Numbered from the stretch's first letter, positions 1 to 7,746 are shown. The stretch: 9,152 nt of DNA from Phycisphaerales bacterium (GCA_028288905.1 JAQGHJ010000669.1:1-9152), one strand, 5' to 3'. Program-made: numbers and translations. Notes: generated by a model from the sequence alone, not told the origin.

Positions 1-3000
1 GCCACGGGCACGATCGGCAGCGGGCTGACGAAGCTCGGGGCGGGCACGCTGACGCTGACCGGGACGAACACGTTCACCGGAACGGTTGCGATCAACGAGG
101 GCGTGCTGGCGATCGGGCTTGCGGCCGACACGGCCGCCCAAGCCGCTACGCGTCTGGGGGCTGCCAACACCCCAATCACCCTCGCCGGCGGCACGCTCCG
201 GTACGTGCCGGCGATTCGGTTCCCGTTCGATGCCGACGCGACGAACAAGCACGTGTTCACGCTGAGCGGCACCGGCGGGACGTTCGACACCCCCAGCGGC
301 CAGTTCGAGATCGGCAACACGCTTGGGTCTCTCGTGGCGGCGGCCGGGGCGACGCTCACCAAGACCGGGTCCGGCACGCTCCGGGTGGCCAGCGCCAACG
401 CCGGGTTCGACAACGGGGCGTTCGTGGTCCTCAACGCCGGCGTGATCGAGGCGGGGACCGCCACCACGTTCGGGACGTCGGCCCAGGTCACGGTCAACGG
501 CGGTAACTTCGCCGCCGGCGCGAACTTCGGGAACCCCGTCGCGCTCGCCGGCGGGGCCCTCAGCCCCGCCAACGCGGACCGGGTGCTCCCGGGCGCGGTG
601 TCGGTCGGCTCCGCCTCCAGCATATTCCTCAACGACTGGTACGGGGACACCGCCCGCAGCCTGACCCTGGGCGGGAAGGTGAGTGGGGCCGGCGGGCTGA
701 CGGTCGGCGTGTCCCGCGGCACCGCCGCGAACACGGCCCAGACCCTGTTCCTGACGAACGCGACGAACGACTTCTCCGGCCCGCTAACGATTCAGAAGAA
801 CCTGCGGGTGAACACGGCCGCAGCGGCAGGGATCGGGTCGACGATCGGGACGGCCCCGGTCACGCTGGCCGGCGGGCAGCTGTACCTAAAGGACAATGGC
901 ACCGGCAGCAACTTGACGCTGGCGTACGGGAACAATGTGGCCGTCGTCGCCCCGGCCGGCAACGGCACCACCGCCGGCACCGCCACGATCGACGTGAACC
1001 TGGCGTCCGGCACCACGACTCTCAACAATACATTCCGGCTCGGCACCCTGGCGATGGCGGCCCAGACGCTGAACGTGACCGGGGCGAACGGGTACGGGCT
1101 GGCGTTTAACGGGCTGACCACGCTGAGCGGGAACGCGACGTTCAACACGACGACCGCCCCGCTGTCGCTAGACGGCGGGGTGGCCGGGGCGTTCGGCGTG
1201 ACCAAGACCGGTGCCGCCGGCCTCGCCCTCCGCGGGCTCGGCGACTACACGGGGGCGACGACGATCTCACTTGGCACCCTGACGGTCGGCGGAGCCGCCG
1301 GCCGGCTGACGAACACGTCGTCCCTGACGTTCGGCAACGGGGCCGGGCTCGTGGTCGACAACAACACGGCCGGCACGGTCGCCGACCGCGTCCGGGACGC
1401 CGCCCCGATCGCGATAACCAACGGGTCGATCGTCGTCAACTCCGAGGCGGCCACCGCGACGACGACCGATGAGACGGTCGGCGCGCTGACGATCGCCGGG
1501 GCGACGAACACGATCACGGTGAACCGGAACAACGCCGGGGCGATCGCCGCCCTGACGCTCGCGTCGATCGCCCGGGCGAACGCGGACGCGGCCGTCCGGT
1601 TCGCCGGCACCAGCCTCGGACAGGCCGGGATCACGAGCCGGATCATCATCGGTAACCAGGCAGACACGACCTTCATAGGCGGGTGGGCCACGGTCGGGAC
1701 CGCCTTCGCCGCCTACTCGAACACGGTGGACAGCGGGTTCAAGCTCGGCGTGTACGCCGCCGCCCAGAGTGCCGACCCGACCGAGGACCAGTTTGTGTCC
1801 GGGGCGAACGTCGTGCTGACCGGGAACACGACGACCACGCTGGCCGGCAACCGGGCGATCAACTCGTTGTCGTTCGCCAACGCGGCCGCCGACACTCGGA
1901 CGCTCGACCTCGGCGGGAACTCGCTGGTGCTGGAGGGCGGCGGGCTCAGCGCCAACGGCGGCGGGCCGGCCGTGCTGAACGGGGCCGCCCCCGGGGCCCT
2001 GACGGCCGGAACGACATCGGCCGCGACCGACCTGTTCGTCACGAACGACGCCGCCCTGTCGGTCGGGGCCGGCATCCGGAACAACGACGGCGGCGGGGCC
2101 GTCCGGGTGATCAAGGCCGGCACCGGCGTCCTGACGCTGGGCGGGGCCAGCACGTTCACCGGCGACTTCGTCCAAAACCAGGGGACGGTGTCGGTGGCGG
2201 ATGTGGCGAACGCCGGGCTCGCGAGCAACCTCGGGGCCGGGTCGGCGATCCAACTCAGCGGGCAGGGGAACGTGACGACGTTCCGGTTCACCGGCCCGAC
2301 CGACGCGACGAACCGCCCGCTGTCGGTCGGGACGCCCGGCAGCACGTTCGACGTGACGACGGCCGCCAGCACGCTGACCCTGAGCGGCCCCGTGACGGTC
2401 GCCGGGCCGTTCACTAAGGTCGGGACCGGCACGCTCGCCCTCGGCGGGACGGCGACGTTCGGCGGCGGGGACGTGAACGTCGGGCTGAACGGGGTCGGCG
2501 GGACGCTTGCCGCCGCCGCCGGCAGCACCGTGACCCTCGGCAGCGGCTCGGCGACGAACCTGAACATCGGCAGTCGCAACAACGGGGTGAACACCCCGGC
2601 CAGCGGGACCGTCGACGCGACGGCCGCGGCCGGGCTCACGGTCAACGTGGCCAACGTGCGGGTGGAGGTCGACTTCGGGACACAGCAGAACGGTGTCATG
2701 ACCGGGGCCCTACGGCTGCCGACCGTGGGGTCGGCCGTCAACTCGATCACCGCCACGAGCGCCGTCACGCTCGGGAGCAGCCCGCAGGAGGGGAACACCA
2801 CGACGACGGCCACCCTTGCCCTGGGTGGCGGGACGACGACGATCACCACTCCGACCCTGACCGTCGGCGGGACCAAGTCGAACGGCCTGCTTAACATCGG
2901 GGCCGGCGGCACCCTGACCCTGAACAACGGCGGGACGAACCGCACCGCCCTGACGGTCGGGTCGAACCCGGTCGACACCGGCTCCACGCCGGTCTCGACT

Positions 3001-4245
3001 GCCACCCTCGCCGGCGGCACGCTGACGGCGAACCTGGGGGCCGTCCTGGTCGGGAACAAGTCCGGCGGCGGGAACGCCGGCCGGGCGACCGGGACCCTGA
3101 ACCTCGGGTCGGCCGCCGGGACGAACGTCAACATCGCCGTAACGTCCGGCAGCGCCGTCCGGGCCGGCATCCTCGACCTGGCATCGGGCAACACCCAGCC
3201 GACGAGTTCCCAGGGCAATGGCACGGTCGTCATAGGCGGCGGGACGGTGTCGATCAGTTCGACCGACACGGCGTCGTCGGCCGTAGTGCTCGGCAACTTC
3301 ACGTCCGCGCTGGCGATCACCGGGACGACGTCGACCGCCACCCCGCCGGTCTTCACCCCGGCCAACAACGCCGTCACCGGCACGCTGACCATCTCCGGCG
3401 GGGCCGTGACGATCAGCTCCGGCGGGACGGCCAACGCGATCGTCATGGGGGCTCGCAGCACGTCCGGGACCGGGTCGTTCACCGGGACCAACGCCTCGAC
3501 CGGGACGTTGAACCTGTCCGGCGGGTCGCTGACCGTGAACAACGCGATCACCGGTAACAACAACGCCGCCAACTTCCAGACGAGCAACCTGAACCTGTCC
3601 GGCGGGCTGCTGAACATGCAGGGCAAGAACGTCAGCAGCATCACCACCTTCAACTTCACCGGCGGCACCCTGCGGAACCTCGGGACCCTGAACCAGGGGC
3701 TGACCCAGACCGGGGCGACCAGCCTGCTGGAGGTGACGGCCGCCGACCCGCTGGCGACCGCCACGATCTCCGGGAACTACGCCGTGGCGGCCGGGGCGGC
3801 GAGCGTGGCCGACGGCAAGTCGCTGAGCATCGCCGGCAACCTCGCCCTGGACCCGTCGGTCGGCGGGACGCTCGGCGTCACGCTGAACGGGACGGCGAAC
3901 GGCAAGTACGCGGCCACCGGCACCGTCGGGCTGACGAGCACGACGAGCGACGTGCTTTCCCTGAGCGCCCCAGCCGGCGTCGCGACGTCGACGGCGTACG
4001 TGATCGCCACGCACGCCGGGTACGCGGCCGGCAGCGACACGGACTTCGAGCAGGTGCTGGTGAACGGGCTCACCGCCCAGGGCGACCCCCTGTTAGCCAA
4101 CTACGTGTCCGTCGCGTACAACCCGACGAACATCACGGTGACGGTGAACAACGTGGCCGCGGTGCCGGAGCCGACCGCGGTCGGTGCCGCCGGGCTGGCC
4201 GCCGCCGGGCTGCTCGCCCGCCGTCGCCGCCGCCGGACGGCCTGA
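1..4245 (+). CDS. Large PATR-type beta-strand repeat surface protein with PEP-CTERM-like tail (5' end outside window)
   Basis: The reading frame is open from the first base to the TGA at 4243-4245, giving 1414 visible residues with no plausible start. The GTG at 103 lies inside a repeat unit and is not the real start. The protein is very rich in Gly, Thr, Ala, Asn, Ser and Val, and I see no cysteine in it. At least five units match the autotransporter-associated beta-strand repeat pattern (LTKxGxGTLxLxGxNxFTGxxxIxxGxL): visible residues about 8-39, 119-152, 400-430, 701-734 and 804-841. The part after residue 850 changes to shorter SGG-type beta repeats. The C-terminus has Pro-Glu-Pro, a 15-residue hydrophobic stretch and six arginines, as in PEP-CTERM sorting signals. 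There is no C-terminal beta-barrel. Such repeats form beta-helical passengers in known autotransporters, so an exported adhesin or surface-layer-like role is inferred; ligand and precise function are unknown. A hairpin follows the stop by 22 bases. The family call is solid; the function is not. Confidence 0.88.
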   Translation, partial: ATGTIGSGLTKLGAGTLTLTGTNTFTGTVAINEGVLAIGLAADTAAQAATRLGAANTPITLAGGTLRYVPAIRFPFDADATNKHVFTLSGTGGTFDTPSGQFEIGNTLGSLVAAAGATLTKTGSGTLRVASANAGFDNGAFVVLNAGVIEAGTATTFGTSAQVTVNGGNFAAGANFGNPVALAGGALSPANADRVLPGAVSVGSASSIFLNDWYGDTARSLTLGGKVSGAGGLTVGVSRGTAANTAQTLFLTNATNDFSGPLTIQKNLRVNTAAAAGIGSTIGTAPVTLAGGQLYLKDNGTGSNLTLAYGNNVAVVAPAGNGTTAGTATIDVNLASGTTTLNNTFRLGTLAMAAQTLNVTGANGYGLAFNGLTTLSGNATFNTTTAPLSLDGGVAGAFGVTKTGAAGLALRGLGDYTGATTISLGTLTVGGAAGRLTNTSSLTFGNGAGLVVDNNTAGTVADRVRDAAPIAITNGSIVVNSEAATATTTDETVGALTIAGATNTITVNRNNAGAIAALTLASIARANADAAVRFAGTSLGQAGITSRIIIGNQADTTFIGGWATVGTAFAAYSNTVDSGFKLGVYAAAQSADPTEDQFVSGANVVLTGNTTTTLAGNRAINSLSFANAAADTRTLDLGGNSLVLEGGGLSANGGGPAVLNGAAPGALTAGTTSAATDLFVTNDAALSVGAGIRNNDGGGAVRVIKAGTGVLTLGGASTFTGDFVQNQGTVSVADVANAGLASNLGAGSAIQLSGQGNVTTFRFTGPTDATNRPLSVGTPGSTFDVTTAASTLTLSGPVTVAGPFTKVGTGTLALGGTATFGGGDVNVGLNGVGGTLAAAAGSTVTLGSGSATNLNIGSRNNGVNTPASGTVDATAAAGLTVNVANVRVEVDFGTQQNGVMTGALRLPTVGSAVNSITATSAVTLGSSPQEGNTTTTATLALGGGTTTITTPTLTVGGTKSNGLLNIGAGGTLTLNNGGTNRTALTVGSNPVDTGSTPVSTATLAGGTLTANLGAVLVGNKSGGGNAGRATGTLNLGSAAGTNVNIAVTSGSAVRAGILDLASGNTQPTSSQGNGTVVIGGGTVSISSTDTASSAVVLGNFTSALAITGTTSTATPPVFTPANNAVTGTLTISGGAVTISSGGTANAIVMGARSTSGTGSFTGTNASTGTLNLSGGSLTVNNAITGNNNAANFQTSNLNLSGGLLNMQGKNVSSITTFNFTGGTLRNLGTLNQGLTQTGATSLLEVTAADPLATATISGNYAVAAGAASVADGKSLSIAGNLALDPSVGGTLGVTLNGTANGKYAATGTVGLTSTTSDVLSLSAPAGVATSTAYVIATHAGYAAGSDTDFEQVLVNGLTAQGDPLLANYVSVAYNPTNITVTVNNVAAVPEPTAVGAAGLAAAGLLARRRRRRTA
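22..117 (+). repeat. PATR beta-strand repeat unit 1 of the large repeat protein
   Basis: This is the clearest repeat unit in the gene. It encodes GLTKLGAGTLTLTGTNTF followed by TGTVAINEGVLAIG, close to the textbook autotransporter-associated beta-strand repeat. Because it sits at the left edge, the repeat domain must extend outside the window. Weaker copies of the same pattern are at 355-456, 1198-1290, 2101-2202 and 2410-2523. Spacing between copies is irregular (roughly 330 to 900 bases), so this is a protein-level repeat and not a recent DNA tandem array. Confidence 0.8.
3391..3666 (+). repeat. SGG-type beta repeat ladder near the C-terminus
   Basis: Four short motifs, TISGGAVTI, LNLSGGSLTV, LNLSGGLLNM and FNFTGGTLRN, are encoded with their (I/L/F)(S/T)GG cores at 3391, 3514, 3595 and 3655. 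The middle two share 17 identical bases (3509-3525 and 3590-3606), which suggests a fairly recent duplication or strong codon constraint. The distance between cores falls from 123 to 81 to 60 bases. The motifs alternate hydrophobic and polar residues with Gly-Gly turns, as expected of beta-solenoid rungs. The structural reading is inference. Confidence 0.6.
4162..4242 (+). other. PEP-CTERM-like C-terminal sorting signal of the large repeat protein
   Basis: The last 27 residues begin VPEP, run through a 15-residue Ala/Gly/Leu-rich hydrophobic segment and end in RRRRRRTA. This three-part layout (Pro-Glu-Pro, short membrane helix, basic cluster) is that of PEP-CTERM domains, which are recognised and cleaved by exosortases in Gram-negative bacteria. 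It implies that the protein reaches the periplasm and is anchored, then processed, at its C-terminus. The matching exosortase is not in this window. Confidence 0.8.
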
Positions 4246-4267
4246 CCTGTTGCCGCCGGGCGAACGA

Positions 4268-4307
4268 CGGGGCGGGGCCGCGGTCTTAGGGCCGCGGGCC
4301 CGCCCCG
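4268..4307 (+). terminator. GC-rich hairpin, likely terminator of the large repeat gene
   Basis: CGGGGCGGG (4268-4276) pairs perfectly with CCCGCCCCG (4299-4307). After one G-G mismatch, CCGCGG (4278-4283) pairs with CCGCGG (4292-4297), leaving an eight-base loop. The structure starts 22 bases after the stop codon. No T tract follows, so it is either an atypical intrinsic terminator or a 3'-end stabilising hairpin. Confidence 0.6.
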
Positions 4308-4615
4308 CTGCCGTTCCCGGGGCGAGCGTGGGCGATGCGGCCGAGTACCTCTCTGATGCGCGCGGTCTGGCCGACGGTTACACAGCCCGGTTGACGGCGT
4401 CCGATCCGGGTGGAACGGCCATGTACTCATCCCGTGCCAGCGTGCGCGGACGAGATCTGCCGCCGCGACGGCACGGGCATGAGTTCAGGCCTGTGCCACT
4501 CGGATCGCCTCAACCCGTTTCGGACATCCTCAGCCGCTCAATTCATGGTGGCCGGGCGGGGACGCTGTTCCAAATACTGACGGAGATACATCCCGCGGCA
4601 GCATCACCGTGATCG

Positions 4616-4641
4616 CCTCGCCCCGTGCTCGCGGAGAAGGG
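4616..4641. repeat. Degenerate REP-like hairpin element
   Basis: On the minus strand the sequence reads CCCTTCTCCGCGAGCACGGG followed by GCGAGG. This resembles the widespread intergenic CCCTCTCC...GGAGAGGG hairpins of many high-GC bacteria. Only about five central base pairs remain (CTCCG with CGGGG, one of them a G-T wobble), and the outer stem has mismatches. It may be a decayed copy of a dispersed palindromic repeat. The resemblance is from memory and has not been searched. Confidence 0.35.
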
Positions 4642-4888
4642 TGCGGCAACGCCCCAGACGGAAGCCGCCGGACTGGCTCAAGAGTTCCAATTGCGAACGT
4701 GACCGTTGGCACGTGGTTGCCGTCGCGTGAGGATGGGTGTCTGCGTCGGCCGAAGGGGTACGTAGAGCCGCCGCGGTCGCCCTTGGTGGGGCGGACGGCA
4801 CCACGCAGTACCTTTGTGGGGTGATCAGGCGGCGGCGGGACGCGTCCGGGGATGGGTTCCGGCGAGAAACAGTGAAGACGCCGATTAG

Positions 4889-4907
4889 AGCGGTTCCGGG
4901 AACCGCT
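4889..4907. repeat. Perfect short palindrome (REP-like or hairpin)
   Basis: AGCGGTTC (4889-4896) and GAACCGCT (4900-4907) form an eight-base perfect stem around a three-base loop, and TT follows on the plus strand. It lies about 580 bases after the plus-strand hairpin and beyond the minus-strand terminator, so neither gene needs it as a primary terminator. A dispersed palindromic repeat or a back-up terminator are both possible. Confidence 0.5.
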
Positions 4908-4946
4908 TTGCGCGCCGGGCATCCAGAACCTGCTTCGACCCAATTT

Positions 4947-4985
4947 AAAAGGCGTGGGGCGGGTCGCCATTCGGCAACCCGCCCC
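4947..4985 (-). terminator. Rho-independent terminator of the 750-residue PATR gene
   Basis: Read on the minus strand, GGGGCGGGT (bases 4985-4977) pairs perfectly with ACCCGCCCC (4964-4956). Three more pairs (GCC with GGC) close a four-base loop. After a short ACGCC spacer comes TTTT (4950-4947), then AAATT. The hairpin starts 29 bases after the stop codon at 5015. Strong GC stem, small loop and following T run make this a standard intrinsic terminator. Confidence 0.8.
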
Positions 4986-5014
4986 GAGGGCTTGTCGAGC
5001 CAAACCAGGGTCGC

Positions 5015-7267
5015 TCAGCGGCGGCGGCGAAGCAGCAAGCCGGCGGCGGACAGTCCCAGCACCGACAATACGGCCGGCTCCGGCACGGGGACGACCTCGC
5101 CGGTGCCGAGGATCTGGCCGGTGCCGAGCAGCGTGGTGCCGGCGTCGCTGTAGAACCGGACGAGCCCGAGCTGGCCGGAAGTCAGGCCGGTCGAGTCGGA
5201 CCCGAACCGGAGTTGGTCGACTCCGCCGCCGGCCGTCGCGTTGCCGGTCCAGTTGTAGACGTTCAGGGCCGTGCCGGTCCACGTCGCCCCGCTGCTGTTG
5301 GCGAACGCCAACACGCTGCTGCCGTTGCCGAGGTCGAGGGTCGCGGTGCCGGCCCCCACCGTAAGGACGCCCACCGTTTCGCTGAACCCGGCCGTGTTGA
5401 ACGTGCCGCCGGTGGTGGTCAGGGCGGCGGCGTTGTTGATCTGGTTGCCGGTGCCGAGCAGTACCGTGGCCGCGGTGATGGTCAGCCCGCTCGTGGCGGG
5501 GAGGGCTTGGCCGGTGGTGTTGTTAAGCAGGAACGTGCCGGCGCTGACCGTCGTCGCCCCGGTCCGGCTGTCGGTGCCGGCCTGCGTGAACGTACCCGTC
5601 CCCGCCTTGGTGAACGTGCCGGCGCCAGCGATCGTGCCGCTAAACGCCGTGTTGGCCGTGTTGGTCGCGCTGCCGATCGTGATGTTGGCCGCGTTGATGA
5701 CCGCGCCGGACCCCGCGAGGGACCCGAAACTGTCGTTGACGCCGTTCATGTCGAACGTGCCGGTGCCGGCGATCGTCAGCGTCGAGGACGTGCTGAACCC
5801 GGCGGACGAGGTGCCGAACTTCAGCGTCCCCTGGGTGATGTTGACCGGCCCGGTGTTCGCCCACTCGCCAAAGAACACGGTGGTCGTGGTGGTGGTGGTG
5901 GACGTCGCGTTGACCGTGTTCATGGTCAGCGTGCCCGTGCCGACCTTTGTGACGCCGCCCGCGCCGTTGATCCGGCCGGCGTAGCTCGTGCTGGTGTTAT
6001 CGTTCCCGAACGTGAACACCTTACCGGTGGCGACGGTGATGGTGCCGACGGTTGTCGCGGAGGTCACCGGGTTGCCCCCCGTCACGCTTTGCGATGTGCC
6101 GCTGAGGTTCGCCGCCGTCAGGTTCTCGTTCAACGTCAGGGTGCTGCTGTTGACGACGACGGCCGCGTTCTGGAATGTGGTCGCGTTGCTGGCGCTGCTC
6201 AGCGTGACGCTGCCGCTGCTATTGCCGTATCCCGTACTCGTGGTCGTGAGGTTCCGGCCCTGTACGGTCAGCGCGCCGCCGTTGCTCGTGACGGGCGATG
6301 GGACGACGACGGCGCCCCCGCCCCCGCCTTCGAACGTGCCGCCGTTGGCTCCGATGGTAATGCCGCGGTTGGCGTTCAAGGTGACGTTCAGGCTCGCCCC
6401 GATCGCCCCGCCGTTCAGGGTGATCCCGTCGGTCAGTAGTGACGTGGGGTCGGCACCGAACGCGTTCTCGGCGACGGTCACGTCCGTCGACGTGCTTGCC
6501 GCACCCACCCGGTACAACCCTTGAAGCACGACGAGTTTTTGGAACGACGTGTTCGCCACCCCCGCGCCCTGGTACCTGAACTCGTCCAACCCGGTCTTGG
6601 TCAGCGTCCCAACGCCGGCAGTGGTCGTCCCACCGGTGCCGGTCAGCGTGCCGGAGTACAGGTTGGGGATGGATGCCGTAGTGCCGTCGTCGGTGCCGAT
6701 TGTGCCCCCGGCGGCCGTCACCTCGACGCCCCTTGACGAGGGGATGACGAAACTCGTTCCCGATCCGACGGTGCTGAAAAATGTCCCGCCGTCCAGCACG
6801 ACCTTGCCCGTGCCGAGGAGCCGGCCCGAACTGCCCACATTTACCCGGGCGGCACTGCCCGCGCCGGTGCCGATTGTGAATGTCCCGGTGCCGGTATCGA
6901 TCGTGTCTGTCGTGGCGGCCGTGTTGGTGACGCCGAACGTGAACGCCCCGTCCTTGACGAGCACCGAGGCCGCTACTTGGGCACCGTTAACGGTGACCGT
7001 GTACGCGCCGGTCGCGTCGCTGCCCGCCGCGAACACGGCCGAGTCACCGCTCACCCACGTCGTTGGCGGACCCGTTCCGTCGGCGGCGAGATTCCAGTTC
7101 GCCGTCGTACCGGTATCCCAAACGCCCAAGGGGGCCGTCCCGGCACCGGCCAAAATGCCGTTGGGGTCCCAGTACTTCGTGTCGGCGGACGCGGGACGAA
7201 CACCCAGGCCTAGGGCGGGTAAAGCCGCCGCGACGGCCAGCAGCAGTGCGTTGGTACGGATAATCAT
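5015..7267 (-). CDS. Secreted PATR-type beta-strand repeat protein with PEP-CTERM-like tail, 750 residues
   Basis: The start is the ATG at 7267-7265. It is preceded by GAGGG and begins a clear signal peptide: basic MIIRTN, a hydrophobic core to about residue 22, and a predicted cleavage after ASA at residue 28. A longer upstream frame would bury this signal and is rejected. The mature N-terminus (DTKYWDPNG, then WNLAADG and GDSAVFAAGSDATGAYTV) is the opening typical of PATR repeat proteins. Repeat units with the LTKxGxGT core lie near K224, K441 and K554. A run of seven threonines occurs just after the second. The last part (LRFGSDSTGLTSGQLGLVRF, then ILGTGEVVPVPEP) leads into a hydrophobic helix and four arginines. 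No cysteine is seen and no beta-barrel is present. An exported, surface-attached adhesin or structural role is inferred from the family; the ligand is unknown. It is convergent with the larger repeat gene and divergent from the ThuA gene, so it is probably transcribed alone. Confidence 0.9.
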   Translation of the reverse strand: MIIRTNALLLAVAAALPALGLGVRPASADTKYWDPNGILAGAGTAPLGVWDTGTTANWNLAADGTGPPTTWVSGDSAVFAAGSDATGAYTVTVNGAQVAASVLVKDGAFTFGVTNTAATTDTIDTGTGTFTIGTGAGSAARVNVGSSGRLLGTGKVVLDGGTFFSTVGSGTSFVIPSSRGVEVTAAGGTIGTDDGTTASIPNLYSGTLTGTGGTTTAGVGTLTKTGLDEFRYQGAGVANTSFQKLVVLQGLYRVGAASTSTDVTVAENAFGADPTSLLTDGITLNGGAIGASLNVTLNANRGITIGANGGTFEGGGGGAVVVPSPVTSNGGALTVQGRNLTTTSTGYGNSSGSVTLSSASNATTFQNAAVVVNSSTLTLNENLTAANLSGTSQSVTGGNPVTSATTVGTITVATGKVFTFGNDNTSTSYAGRINGAGGVTKVGTGTLTMNTVNATSTTTTTTTVFFGEWANTGPVNITQGTLKFGTSSAGFSTSSTLTIAGTGTFDMNGVNDSFGSLAGSGAVINAANITIGSATNTANTAFSGTIAGAGTFTKAGTGTFTQAGTDSRTGATTVSAGTFLLNNTTGQALPATSGLTITAATVLLGTGNQINNAAALTTTGGTFNTAGFSETVGVLTVGAGTATLDLGNGSSVLAFANSSGATWTGTALNVYNWTGNATAGGGVDQLRFGSDSTGLTSGQLGLVRFYSDAGTTLLGTGQILGTGEVVPVPEPAVLSVLGLSAAGLLLRRRR
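5018..5086 (-). other. PEP-CTERM-like sorting signal of the 750-residue PATR protein
   Basis: Residues 728-750 read VPEP, then a 15-residue hydrophobic segment (AVLSVLGLSAAGLLL), then RRRR at the extreme C-terminus. Motif order and lengths fit exosortase-recognised PEP-CTERM domains and parallel the tail of the other repeat protein. Two separate proteins with this tail make chance resemblance unlikely. Confidence 0.82.
5879..5899 (-). repeat. Trinucleotide microsatellite encoding seven threonines
   Basis: The plus strand shows GGT twice, CGT once, then GGT four times. On the coding strand these are seven Thr codons (ACC/ACG) inside a TSTTTTTTTVFF stretch near residue 460. A single interrupted triplet run can slip in replication without breaking the frame, so repeat number may vary between strains. 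Confidence 0.75.
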
Positions 7268-7271
7268 TTTG

Positions 7272-7276
7272 CCCTC
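7272..7276 (-). promoter_or_regulatory. Ribosome binding site supporting the ATG at 7267
   Basis: The minus strand reads GAGGG, then CAAA, then ATG. The Shine-Dalgarno-like GAGG is five bases from the start codon, slightly close but usable. Together with the signal peptide that begins at this ATG, it decides the start against the upstream in-frame extension. Confidence 0.6.
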
Positions 7277-7658
7277 GGGATGGCTGGTTCTCAGGATCGT
7301 TTGTTCACGCCGAAACGGCTTGCCCCGGGCACCCGGGCGAGTGTTCGGCGCGTTCGAGCGACCGGCGTACATGCGGCTTGCATCGTAATAACCCAACACC
7401 GACTTGTATCCGATGTCCGGACGGATGCAAAAGGATTTTGGGCCGCCTAGCACTTTGGCGACGTTTTCAACGGCAATTTTCCCCGTCCCGCAATGTCTCT
7501 TCTATTTTGATCGTTCGCTCTTGCCCAGTGCCCCGCGGGTGACGAGTTACAGGCCTGCCTCCGAGTCACGGAATTTCGAAAGTCGGGTGTGCGTCGCGTA
7601 CGACGGGGTGGTCGAGGCGTAGTCACCTGCTCGGCCTGCTGTCTGCGACGCGGTCCTT

Positions 7659-7687
7659 TCGACAACGACGCCGCTTTGGCAAACTAT
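7659..7687 (+). promoter_or_regulatory. Weak candidate promoter for the ThuA gene
   Basis: TCGACA (7659-7664, five of six matches to TTGACA) is followed after 17 bases by AACTAT (7682-7687, three of six matches to TATAAT). It lies about 70 bases before the ATG at 7758. The spacing is ideal but the -10 box is poor, and planctomycete promoters often diverge from the consensus. This is a guess worth testing only against transcript-start data. Confidence 0.3.
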
Positions 7688-7746
7688 GACTTGTCACACG
7701 CCGGGCCGGCCGTCCAGCCCCGCGCTCGAAGCCCACCTCTCGTCCC

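Larger units (their letters stand above)
4308..4943. other. Intergenic region between convergent genes, no convincing gene
   Basis: About 640 bases lie between the two terminator hairpins. Short open frames exist on both strands, but none has a credible ribosome binding site plus a recognisable or naturally composed protein. Their translations are Arg/Pro/Gly-rich, as expected of random high-GC DNA. The only structured elements I see are a degenerate hairpin at 4616-4641 and a clean palindrome at 4889-4907. I see no tRNA, insertion sequence ends or riboswitch. Confidence 0.6.

Noticed and set aside
1713..3764. Long minus-strand open frame (683 residues) opposite the large repeat gene
   Set aside because: Its translation is Val/Pro/Ala-rich with no domain or signal, as expected from the complement of stop-poor Gly/Thr/Asn repeat codons. 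The plus-strand frame has clear PATR repeats and a sorting tail.
2710..4014. Minus-strand open frame (434 residues) in another phase of the same region
   Set aside because: Arg/Gly/Asp-rich shadow composition, no recognisable domain and no ribosome binding site; it overlaps the real gene entirely.
4184..4612. Plus-strand small frame overlapping the end of the large repeat gene
   Set aside because: It runs through the terminator hairpin, has Pro/Arg/Gly-rich random composition and no domain.
4530..5282. Minus-strand frame (250 residues) spanning the intergenic region and the 3' end of the PATR gene
   Set aside because: It overlaps the real gene in another phase, crosses its terminator, and its readable part is translated repeat sequence.
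5213..6439. Plus-strand open frame (408 residues) opposite the 750-residue PATR gene
   Set aside because: Arg/Gly/Ala-rich shadow with no domain; the minus-strand protein has a signal peptide, repeats, a sorting tail and a terminator.
7268..7453. Upstream in-frame extension of the 750-residue PATR protein by 62 residues
   Set aside because: It would place the signal peptide inside the protein and lacks a better ribosome binding site; the ATG at 7267 has GAGGG before it.
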